Source: Luscinia megarhynchos (taxonomy: Eukaryota > Chordata > Aves > Passeriformes > Turdidae). Taken from it: a DNA stretch of 64,000 bases. The DNA lies in the NCBI GenBank assembly GCA_034336665.1, contig CM067569.1:5139820-5203819 (forward strand), given 5' to 3'. Positions 1 through 12,500 of the stretch are shown here, piece after piece; position 1 is the stretch's first letter, and each line of letters opens with the position of its first letter. The notes under the pieces are model-generated. The model saw nothing but the letters and a program-made list of their open reading frames with translations, had not been told where the DNA came from and did not search any database. A program made the translations under genes and the position numbers.

Positions 1-432
1 ACTACAGAGTTTCTGAGTAAAAAGAGAAGCTAGACAATGCTAATGAACAAGTGTCTGGTTTTCCCCAACAAATTAAATCTATTGACCACACACAGAAGAA
101 ACCTGAAGTGAAAGCAATCTCCTGCCCACAGATTAAAGTCTCAGACTGGGGACTCCCCCTTAAATTTTCAAGGTCTGCCTCAAAACCATTACAAGAGGAT
201 GACAAAGAGGATCTCATTGTCAGCTTTAAGAGTGGAAGACAATTCTCATTGATGGCAGCGTAAAGATGCTTTATAGGGAGTAAAAGTCTTCTGAGAAGAG
301 CCATATGACTTTATCATACAACTGCCAGCAAGAAATGCTGACTCAGAAAAACTGAATCCCTTACTCATTCTGATTTTCAGAGTGAGGTGTGGGCTTTGAA
401 GAGAAGTGCCTATCAAATTCACAGCCACTTAC
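1..432 (-). other. WDR11: WDR11 intron 18 (partial)
   Basis: This is the left edge of the window, after the donor of exon 18. A 100-codon open frame on the minus strand (2-304) has no match to the expected next WDR11 exon and no sign of splice-bounded coding. I see no other element. Confidence 0.7.
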
Positions 433-547
433 CTCTTTTGAATCCCAAATTTCTGCCCCATCATTGTACATTGCAAGAAGTTTTTGATTTCCTTTCCCTG
501 GGGCAAACCGTATTTTTTTTACCCAGCTGCGGTGTGTAGGAATCCCC
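433..547 (-). CDS. WDR11: WDR11 coding exon 18 (residues 742-780), last exon in the window
   Basis: It encodes RGIPTHRSWVKKIRFAPGKG, then NQKLLAMYNDGAEIWDSKE. The acceptor is CTTAG|GGGGAT and the donor is AAGAG|GTAAGT. It ends in phase 0. The next exon should start with the conserved VQMVSSLR sequence. I could not find this in the remaining 432 bp, so it lies outside the window. Confidence 0.96.
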
Positions 548-3500
548 CTAAGGAAAGACAAGATTAGGATCCATCATTCCATACCCAAAATTACAGGAAA
601 TTGAATCCTTCCAGGAACTTTGCAGATCCTGCTACTGCACAGACTGAGGAGAACAATCTCTACATATGAACACACAAATTGATGTCCAGATTATGAATTT
701 ATTCAACTAAAATGATGAAATGCTTGGAATAAATACTACAATACTTAATGTTTTACTAGAAGCCATTGCAGATTTAATGCAAAAAAAGATACCTAGCTGG
801 TTTTAAAACCTTCATTAAATTTTAATTCTTTTGAAAACACAAGAGATTAAATGTAGGGAACTGAGACACAGTAGACATTTTCTGAATTTTTATTCCAAAA
901 TACTTGCATTTTTCCCTGTAGTGAAGAACAAAAATGAGGATGGATAAAAACATCCCACATTCTAATACTCATCATCTCATGTTTGACAGATTTAATTTGC
1001 ATTCATACCTGGATACTCTAGCTTTCAAATCCCAGAAGTTTAAGTTTCCATCAACATCTCCAAGAACCAGAATATCCCCTTTCCAGGCAATACAAGTAAT
1101 GCTACCCATACTTCCCTGAAAATATTTAAGAAGAAGAAAAATATCTTGTGATTAATAGACTCAAACATATGAATAAATATTTCAACATTGGTATTCATTA
1201 AAAAAAAATATACAACATGATAGACCAAACTCTATTCAGTTAAAGCAGGAAAAATTACATATAAGACTGTGAAAACAGAATTGCTATCAGTTTTTAAGCT
1301 GGAATTCATATTTCATATTTCAAAGTACTACATTACTGACCACTTGCTGCTACAAAGCTTATCCTTGATTTCTTTCTTGCAATCAAAGCTATGCAAAAAA
1401 AAAGCTAAGCATCAATGATATAGAAAAATTAGAACTCACATCTGGAGGAATTCTTGCACTGTCTTTCACTGAGTTTCCCTCTACTGTGAGATGATAAACC
1501 TGCCCATCAGCACCTGTAAACACAAAGTGCTCTCTGGCAGAGATGTTCTGGCTCAGCTCTGATTTACTTTCAGCTTCCTGCAACAAGCTTCAAAAAGAAC
1601 ATAATAAGACACAATTACTTCTTTATTGAGATCAGAATTGCATGACAAATTCTGCCTAATGCACAGAAGCAGCACAAAAAGCATATATCCTTCTTCTTTA
1701 TAAAGTTAACAGTTAACTGTTTATTATTTCCACTCTTGTGAAATGTCCAAGGACAAGTAACAGTTTTACTTCAAGAACCAGGTAACCAATGGACTGCCAC
1801 AGACACACCTGAGAGAAACAGGTGCATCAAAATACATCAAAGTGCCACATATAAAAACTAAAGGGAGACCCATAAAGTTGTTTTGCTTGCTATGTACTCA
1901 AGAATCATTTCCAAAATATTCTTTTCATTAGGAAAATGGCACATGGGGGAAAAACAATTGCTGTAGCAATCAGGAGGAGGAGGGATACCTGATCACAGAG
2001 GATTCCACACTGCTGACTTCAGTGTCTGATGCCACTGTCTGCCTGGCCATGGCCTCCCTGGCTGCCAACTGCTTCTTCCTCAGGCTTTTTAAGTTATGGG
2101 AAGGTGACCACTCCTGTGGAAAATGGCCCAGGAAAAATGGAAAAGACAAAGGTTTATTCCCTGAATTTACTGGGGCTTTATAACGATTTCCAAGGAGATT
2201 GCCTTCTGTAGTACCTCCCTCCATCACCCAAGGGGCAGAGCAGATTTCTTCACCAGAACCTCCTTTTTTCCTGCCTCCATTTGGGGACAGATTAAATGTA
2301 CACTTATCTGTACATGCTTCAGCTGCAATAATGCTGCAAAATTGTTTTAAGATTTTATGCTATTTCAATGTATTACATTTATTAAAAGGTAACAGAATTT
2401 CTTTCTTACCAAAGCAGTGGCTGTAGGGAAGTTTTTAGACATTTCTCTAAGCAGAGTACAAGTTCTGACATCCCAGATCTCCAGTGGTTTGTCTTTAAAT
2501 ACCACAGCTAGATACTGCCTGAAACAAATGAGAATTTACTCCAGCAAGAGTCCTTTGAGCATTTAACTTCACATGTGTTGTTCACAGCAGCACTCTGGAG
2601 GGCCTCAAAAACTACGAGTTAGCAGAGCAAATCAAATCCCCCTCTGATGCTTGTGATTCCCCTGAGTTACTGAGGAGCAAAAGAATGTCTGAAAAAGAGT
2701 TCTTTTCAAAGCCTACAGAATTATAAATTTCTGACAGATGGTTCTGCACAATTACTGTGGAGGAGACAAGGGGAATAATTCAGAGAGAGCAGCAGTACCT
2801 CTGATCTCACCATGTTCAGCTTGAGTTGATGGCACAAAATACCAGAGGAACACAAGGCTGCAGGCTGGACAGAGTTTTTTCCCTCCTGCAGATGCATGCT
2901 ACTTTCTAATCCTGGGATAAATGATGATAAAAATCATCTCACACCAAAACACTTGTCAGTCATGTCTTCAGACTGTTTCTCTGTGGAGCTGGATGAGTGT
3001 AAACACCTTTAATCTACCACTTTTCTCATTTAACTTGAAATTAGAGAGGCCATGCAGTAATTTGTCCTCTCAGGCACTGCATTCATCTCACTGCAGTGAA
3101 CCTCCTTTCTTGTCTCACTCAACAATCACCAGCTTCCTCATCTAAGCCATGGCTGTTCTTAATTTTTAATGCATTATTAAGAACATTATATGGTTGAACT
3201 CTTCCAAATTCTCTGGAACTCCTACATACAAGAATATTCCTGTCCAAGCTAGAGACATTAATTTTTTTTCCTCTGCTGTAAAGAAGAAGCTTTGAAGATT
3301 TAGAGACAACGTCCTATTAAATTCAAAATTAATTTCATTTATACAAGAAAGTGAAGTAATTTTCCAGAGTACTACAGTTATTATTTTTGATACAATGAAG
3401 GTCAGGGCCTCCTGTCACAGGCCTGAACTCAAAATAATGAGGACTTGAAAAGAAACAATTTGGTCATTTATCAGGTGACTTTTCAAACAACTATATCTCA

Positions 3501-6500
3501 CATCTGGTTTTCCAGAAGACCATTATTATAAAGGTGTGAAATACTTACAAGAGCCAAATAAATATGAATAATCATCCAATCTTTAATGCCAAACTTACTA
3601 GTTTTAAGTAAGGCTTAAGTTAGAGAAAAGGGAATTAACTCATAAAAAAATCAAAGCTGAAAAAAAACACTTCAGCCCTTTTATTCTCCTTAAATATTAT
3701 CAAAAAGCCTGTTCAGTAAACACAATTCCTGTAAGAAATAAAGTATTAATTACTGATTTTGCAATGTGATGGGATCTTGAAGTGACAAAGTCAACCACAG
3801 AAACATTCACAGCTTTTTCATTTGGAATTAATATTCTCAAGCATTTTCCTCTTGATGCTGTTGAACATTTTTCTGTACACTCTGAAGTGCTTTTTTTCTT
3901 GGAATGTCTATGATGCCATGAGGATTAGTGAAGATTTCTGAACTTCCCATGGCTGATGCACTTACTTCAAATGAGAGACCTTTATCATTTCGATGGCTGG
4001 CTCGTCGTTGCCTCGCTCCCCACGGAATGCAATGCTCCTGCCTGCAGCACAAACCAGGGGAGAGCAGAGACAGCCAATAAACTGAACAGAAATGGAGAAA
4101 TAGCTGAGAAACTGCTCTGTTTGTAAACACAACCAGTGGACAAACCAGACCAGAACATCTCCAAATCACCTGCCATCTCTAATACTACTGGTGTCATTGT
4201 CAAAGTTTTACTGCATTTCAATTTTACTGCATTGCAGAGTTTAATATTAAAATTCCAAAGTTTACATTAAATATATTGCAAACTCTACTGTCAAATCTAA
4301 CTCCTGACTCACTTCCAGAGCACAGCAACTCAAATGGATGCATCAGGATTACATAAACACAGAGAGTTCAGAGTTATTATTTTTCACTCAAAGCCAATGA
4401 GAGATTCTCTCATTTCCAAGGAGGAAATTCATTAAGAGATTTCAAGGCTGATAAGAGAAATTAACTGCCATAAACTAAGTGTGATAATATTTCATGGTTA
4501 GCTACATTCTACACTTATCAGAATCACTCTTCCTTTCCAGCTGAAACAGTAAATCTTAAGACTTTTATAACCTCATCCCCAAAAAAATTTTCATCCACTT
4601 GTAGGAAGTGTTGCAGAATTATAGGTGTTAGAGATATCACTAAAGTAAATAATGACCTACAAACAGCAAGTTTCATTCTCAGCTTTTAAGGAAAACTCAG
4701 GCTATAAACTTTAGCTCCTCTTGTAGCTCACTGCTAAATTACTTAAGCCATCTACATGAGTAAATGAATAGTGAATAAATTTATCAAGAACATGAGTTAG
4801 AGCTCTCCTGTCAGAGGCTACTGGAATTCTCTCCTCTATTTTCAACATCTTAGCAATTTTCTTTTATATTTTTCTTCAGTAATATACATGTGAATTTTGT
4901 CAAAGTAAATCTGAATCAGCAGAGTTTTCCTAAGCCTAAACGAGAAAGTTGGGCTCCTGAGGGAAGAAGCAAAAATCAAACATTTTAAATTGCTGTGCCT
5001 TTCTTGAAAGCTTTAAAAGAAGAAATGTACCATTTTTAAGCAAACCAAATGCTAAGGTTTCAGATATTCACATTCACTCAAAACTTGGTTGTCTGCAGAA
5101 ATTCTGAACTTTTTATGACTTCTATCTACAAATGTTCTATACTGATTCACAAGCTGAGTGAAAAATCAGATTCCCATTTTACATTAAATTAATCTTTTCT
5201 GTTTTGGTTTTAAACAGATGAACAAAGGACATTATGCAAAAATACCTTTAAAATAATATTATGCTTCAAAAATAACCTCTCTGTGCAGCACCCTGGAAAT
5301 ACAAACAACTGAGCTTTTTCCATAAGCTTAAAAAACCCCAAATTTTAAAAAAATCACTTTACATAAAGCAATTCAGAACTAGCCATTTGCTACAAGATTC
5401 AGGCTCTTCAATTAGAACTTAAATGGCTTCAGGTTTTCGCATTCAAAAATAATTTCAAATTATTGAAGTGCTTCCTGTTCAGGGCTGTCTTAATCTCCCC
5501 AGTTATACCTCCTCCTATTGTGCAAATATTGAGTTCATTACAAATATATTATCATCCATTATGAGGCCAAAATAGTTGAAAAAACACATGTAACCTGTTA
5601 ATTTTGCCATCAACAGTACATTTTAACAGTTATTTACTTTTTAACCTTTCCCAATTATTTAAAAAAGTACCAGTTTTTATTGTTTAAAATTTTAAATTGT
5701 TTAAAATTTTACACTCATTCACACTTAAATTCTGACCATGTGGCTGGTCTGTTGCTGAAACAAACCACAATAAAATGGTTTAACACTATTTCAGGAGCAC
5801 ATGAAAGTGGGTGCAGATTATGACAAAACACATTTGGAAATATGGAAATATGTGCAGCCTGTGAACAAAATCCACCACTAATACCCTGTGTGGCTGCTTC
5901 TGCACCCCCTGCTGACACTTCTTATTCTTTGAATAAGTCCAAGATGTTTTTGCAAAGGTGTTGGTTCAAGTCTGTCTGCAGAGCACCAGACAAAACGCAT
6001 CTTGTGGCTTCACAAAGAAGAGCAGGAACAGTTAAAGCTCCTGTTTATTATTTTATTTGATCATGACAACAGAAGGAATAAAAAAAATAATAGGCAGAAC
6101 TTGTCAGTCCCCAGCAAATCTGTCAGCTCCTGGAGCAGATTTCTCAGGAAACACAAACCTGTTGGAAGATCCACCAGCTGCAGCTCATTCCTGACCAGTC
6201 CCAGATTGTTGGGTGTTGATGTGGCAAAGGAAATGAAGCCAGTCAAGCTTATCCACTCAATTCCCCTGTGATCAGAAGGAAATGCATGGAGCATATCAGC
6301 CAAAATATTTGAACTGCTGGAAGTCTGAACTGAAGTATTTTTTTTACACTTTCTGCAAACATTATATTTAAGCATACAAAGAAACTACACGTTAACAACT
6401 ATGGTGTGAATATAAAATTACTGAATTACATTTAAGAGCAGCTTTATTTTCAGACTGCATTAGCTTTACTTTGGTTAAAAAAGAATTCAGGTAGAAACAC

Positions 6501-9500
6501 AGTTAACTTTTGCAAAAAGTCCCTCAGAGATCCTCAGCACTAGAGTGGATTAAAAGCCCTGCTCTGATCAAATCAGTGGTTACTATCAAACAGTTCCAAT
6601 TTCCCAGCACACAGGAAAACACTCATGTAGGTGGCAGTGTGGGTAGACTTCATTCTTTCAGTCCAGAGAGAGAAGAAATAAAGATGATACAAAAAGAAGA
6701 GATTTCACAGAAAGAACCAAAAACCTGGGGTGGTTTTTTTGTTTGTTTTTGTTCTTTTAGATCACACCAAAGCAGCTCCCAAGTAAATCACGTTGCAGTG
6801 CTGCAAGGATGTAAAGTTCCAGTGCTCAGAACATACTGGCAGAACAGATGGATTCTCAGCCTGAATTAAAGGAATTTCAATTTCTGAAATACACCACAGG
6901 GCAAAAGGGACAGAAAGAAGCACTGGGTGGCCACATCCACTACTCCTAAACAAGATGGTTCTCCCACACACACTTGGTGCCTGCAAAAACTGTCTGGGAA
7001 ATAAATCAAGGAGCTCTTCTAAAGAAAATTGAGCTCTAATACACACACGTGCTCAACTTCATTTTAACATAGATAAAAGGATTTAAGGTTTCCTCAAAGC
7101 CTTCAAACACAGATTACTTAAGAACTGTTGCCAGGACAAGTATTCTGTTGTATCAATTGCATGTTTTGGAATGTATGTGCAGTATGAGAAAGATAAATAA
7201 CTGTAATTATGATTTACTGTTAGTAAATCCAATTCATACTGCATGAAGTAGAAGATTCCTAAATACATTGTGTATATGGGTGAAAGCAAAAAGCTCTCCC
7301 ATAATATTTTGCACAAACAATTTACAGCCATATTTATATTATTTTAGTTCAAGCTTTTAAAACATGGGAAGCTTTATTCTTAAGTGCTGAATAGAAGCTA
7401 AAAATTTAGGGCCCAGTCTTTTTCCCAGCAGGACCTGTGGAAGTTCAACCATTAATTTCAATCAAAATGAGAAGTATTCAATAATTTCTTGAAACATCCC
7501 AGGCATGACTGAATAGAAATCTACAGCTTCAGTAATGGGTGACACTGCAAGTCTCTAAAGGGTCATAAATCCAGGGAGCTTTCTGAAATGGAAGAAATGT
7601 GAGTTCTGACACCTTTCCATTTATCTGCTACTCAGCTATGTTTTTTGGAGAAAGTCCACTCCTAATGCACTGTTATTGCTGGTAGTTATTCACCATTCTC
7701 CTGCAAAGACCTGAAGCATTTTCTACACTTCTTTCATCAGCTCAGATTTACCAGGGCAAGTCTTTTTCTCTGCTGCTGCCTGGCAATCTGTCAATACCAA
7801 TAAAAATCTACAGAAACCCAAGACACTCAAAAGGAAACCTTAACTCAGCTAACTGCTTGCATCTGAAACAACATAATTTTTGTCACTCATACAGAGAAGA
7901 TGAGAATCTGAAGACAGTGGTTCAAATTTTAATGATGGAAACAAGTAATGCTTTCTCTATTGAAATAGCAAAAATCTCCTCATAAAAATCATCTTTGCTA
8001 CCAGAACTAAGGGTTACATTCAGCTGCCAACCACCTCTCAGATTGAATCCACTCCTTTAAAATGTAACATTTAGAGATTCTATACATTCAACTTGTCTCA
8101 GTTACTTCAGGAGTGAGACTCAGTTGTTTTGATTAATGTTTCCAATGCAAACAAATCAAGAAGTGCACCGAAGTGGATAAAACCACAAATTACATTTCTA
8201 GTTGGGGATAGACTGTTGTGACTTTGTGACATGGCAGCTGCTACTTAAATTTAAGGATTTTAAGAAAAAGAGAAAGGCCAAATGGGAAATTAAACCATAT
8301 GTGCTCACAAAGTGGTGGCAGATAGTTTTCATTCTAATTTCTCTATTCAAGGAAAGTTTTCTTAAAGAGGTGATGAATGTTTGAAAAGCAGTTTCCCAAA
8401 GAGCAGTCAGCTGAAATTCAAATGCTACAACAGCTTCAATTCAACTGCTAAAATTTGGATGTAATGTAGTAATTTTCAAGTCATGCCTGCAGGCCATAGA
8501 CATTCTTGTTACAGTCAGTGAGATTTTAATTTTAAAAATAAAAGCTGTTACAGCCTTGAATTTGCTGAGCTTCAGTGAAAAAGAATGAGCAGCACTGCTC
8601 CAGTCACCGCTATTTTGCTACCAGAATAAGCAAAAGCAGCACTGAGATGCAAATGTGCCACTGAACTGAAAGCTGCACTGCAGGCATTTTATTTGCATGT
8701 CTCAAATATATTCTTCCCTGCACTGAAGAGGTTTTATTATCTCCTGTATTGCCTAGTGTCCACAGGTATCAGATTTGGTTCTTCCAGTTTCTCTTAGGAA
8801 TAATTTGTGCTTCTCTCTGTCCTGAAGGAATCCTGACCTCCTGCTCCCAGTTTCTACCAGGCCAAAATCCCCTTCTTGATCTTCCCTCTCCCTTACATTC
8901 CTGGCAGTGGCCTGATTGATTTTCCCTTTTTGTCTGCTTTAAGCATTTCTGCTACTTCTTGCCTCAATCTCCTTATAAAATCAAATTAAACTCAACAGAA
9001 GAGTAATTACTTCAATAATTCTAAACCAATAGTGAAAGTAATACTCATAAATAAAATGAATATTCAAGGTTATCCAGAAGTATGAACTATCTTAAAAGGA
9101 AGAATAGAAAGGCAATTCTTCTCCCTTCTAGTAACAACATAGATTCAAAGTTTAAATAGAAACAAACAAAAAACTAACCAACCAAAAAAATCAGTGTGTG
9201 ACTACATATGTAGCACACTTTAAAAAAAAATCCTAACTGCTAACATTCAAACTCAGTGGCCATTAACTTAGAACACTTGATTTGTAAAGGAAAATTGCCT
9301 TATTTTTAATTACATTCTCCTCTTAAATACAGAGCACTGAGAACTCTGCTGGCCTTGAGTCACAATTTCAGGGTATTCTCAATTACATACTAAAATAATG
9401 GTGGTTCCTGAAGGTCTTCTTTCAGATAAAATGGAAACAGAGGCATTATTCAATCCATCTGCATTTTAGAGTAAAGTAAGAACTCCCAGTGAAAGAAAAA

Positions 9501-12500
9501 CTTTTGCACTCTATGATAATCAATTAAAAAAAAGAAAAGAATCTCTATGCCTTAATCTAAATTGTTTGAAGCCTTCCCTTGAACTTGCAAATATTATGTA
9601 GAAAGTCATTCAGACAATTGAGGAAACTGGAACAAATATTTAAAAGATTTACCCTGATAACAGCTTATGGCTAAACAGAATTCAAAAACATTTTATATGG
9701 ATTAAAAATACTTGTTGAGGGCATGTGCTAGAAAAACAATATATTCTTAGATTCTCAAGAGCTGCAAACCCTTTACAAAATTGAAAAACCCAAACTAACA
9801 ATACTTCTAGTAATGCAAAAAGCTTTTTTTCAAAATTGTGTTTATTTCCTCCTTCCTCTCCATCTTACTTTATTTTTTTTTTTTGACATGTAAAATCCAA
9901 GTAGGGGGTTTTATTCTGAGTCCTATAATCGCTGTAATAAAAAAGGATTCTCCCCTTGTGCTGCATAACAGAAAGTAAAAGGAAAATAATTTCATGTGTA
10001 GCTAATGGTAAGAAATCAAGAGATTCAAATGGTTTAGAAGAGAAAGGAGAATTCTATTCTTGCAGTGCCAAGTAATCACATCACAAACATTAAGAAAGTG
10101 ACTTTATTTTGGTGGTAGATTCCAAGCAGGTTTTCATGAACTCTCAGAGCTGCCTGCTCTCAGTAACCTGTGCTTAACTTTTTGCAGAATGCACATTAAA
10201 ATGCAGACCTTAACCAGATGAAGGCTTCATGACACAATTCTGACACAAATTTTTACTAATATTTGTATCAGAAATAAGCATTTTAAATTCATGCTTAAAT
10301 TTGCCTGGAAATATGTATCCAGCAAGCACCACCTTGAATATCTGTGCCAGCAGTTACCCAAAAAGTTCTGCCACTGGGTGCACAAAAACACACAGCATAA
10401 AAGCTTTGAAACTTACTTTGCTCCTTCTTAGGATGGATAAATACTGATTCCTATATTCAGTCTTTAAAAAATTATCTTTACTTCCCTTAGAACTGTCTCA
10501 ACAGCAATTTCAGCCCCAAGAGGATAAAGTAAATAAACCCTGCCATACCAACCAGCATTATTTCAAAGGACTCAACCCCAATAATTATAAAATAAATAAA
10601 GTTTCTTGTCCTGAAAAGACTTCTCTGTCCTGCAGTGCACTGAAGAGACTGGAAGTGGTTGACATGCATCCCAGATGAGCAGGCACAGATGCAATTCCAG
10701 TATTCCTTTCAATGTAATTTTCATTACAGTTTTGTCAGGGTGCTACAGCTCTTACACAGCAAAGGCACTGTCAGGGCAGAGCACTCAACAGCCAATTTTC
10801 CTGATGTCACTAACAGCAAGGCAAGATATCCACACTGCTGGGTAACATCACTCAGGTGCTTCAGCACTTGTTTCCTAGAAGGATTATAGCAGAATTAAAA
10901 GGAAAATCTTACTTGACTTCACAGGAATGGATGCTTAATTCTTTGTGGAGGAGTCCACTCGTGAGGTGAAACACCAGGACAGAGCCATTGCTTGTACCTA
11001 TAAAAATTGGTTAGGAAAATGCAGGCACACATTTTATTCTTTTCTTCCGTGCTTTAGTGAAAATGAAGGATTTGTAGCTATTTCTCTCTCTCTCTCTTAT
11101 TTTTAGATAACTATTATATTTTACAATTTTACAAAAACTATGTTAATTTCTAGCACTTAAATCCCAAATATTAAACTCTCTGCAGCCACTGATATCCACC
11201 TGGATCGAGACATTTTCCCAAACCCTCTACAGACGCTGTAGAAAATCTGATTATTCTTCATTTCCACAGCACACCCATTCAGCTGAAGAAGAAAGGAATG
11301 GTTTTTTCTGCTTTGACTACTGGAGATGAGTAAATGCCTCAAGGACATGTTTTAACTGTTACCCCTCAATAATGCCAGGGGAGAATCCTGGGTAGATTTT
11401 ATGGAATCATTAAAGCAATTCTGCTTCCTCATCCTGAAATAATGACTTCTTTCAAATCAGAAATCAGTAACTTAGTAGCTTTGAGCTTCAATTACATCAA
11501 AAACCTTCTGAAATACTGAAACTTACAATTTTCCATTAGTCAAATATTTATATTCATATCAACTTTATGAAATCCAACAATGAGGCATTCAGGTATGTAA
11601 AGTTTAAAAAGATCTTGCTGTAAATGCACTCTACACCTATTTGTTTTCTAATTTTTATATTTCACCTTTTTTAAACAGTTGCAGCTCATGGAAAACCACA
11701 AGTTACATTTTAGCAGCATCACATCATGATGGACTGCCTATGCTTTAGAGCACAGCTCTGAAAGAGGATGCCAAAAAATCAGCTTTAAATAGGAAAAATT
11801 CCAAATTAAAAAATACATCAGGTGCTCACTGGCAACTATTCTAACAGCTAGATGAGTTTAACTACATTTGTGGTAAGACAAAATAGATTCATCCAGAAAA
11901 AATAATGTGCTGCAAGTGTAATTTTAGAAATTTGTATCAAAGCAAAAATAAAGTCTCTGTAAAGCTCATTTGGTCTAGGAATGCAGGGCTGCAGAAGTCC
12001 CTATTTCCTGACATTTAGAATGAATGTAAAATGCTGAGTTTATCAGCAGAACAACACCACAGTAAATAATAGGTTAAATAAAAACTTGCTACTACACTGC
12101 ATTTCTCAGATAGCATTGCTTAAACCCAAAGCAGGAAAAAAATATCCAAAAACTCAAAACCAAACCAATACAAGGGTCACTACCTGCAATAAATTACACA
12201 GATAGATTTTTTTTGTTCTGTACCAGCAACTATACTTGTATTTAATACAGGATCAGTTCTTTTCAGAGCAATGAATAAGCTGCTCAAGGCACCCACCAAC
12301 AGCAAGGATGGGCTCATACTGTTTGATGTTTTTGGTGGTGAGGGGCGGGCACATGCGGATGGCGAAGGGAGGCAGAGGCAGCCCCGACAGGAGCCCTGTC
12401 AGCAGGAACTTGAGGTGCACTTCCTGCAGAAATGAATTCCTCAACTCCTCTCCAGCACTTGCACCTTGCCCTGCTTAAAAATGAAAGCTCTTGTCAGCAT

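Noticed and set aside
1..304. 100-codon minus-strand frame as WDR11 exon 19
   Set aside because: It does not match the conserved VQMVSSLR...ILDVDWC sequence that follows exon 18 in vertebrates.
6159..6265. Weak donor GTTTGT after exon 12 as a sign of a broken gene
   Set aside because: The exon join to exon 13 is in phase and matches the protein exactly, and -1 is G. A weak but real site.
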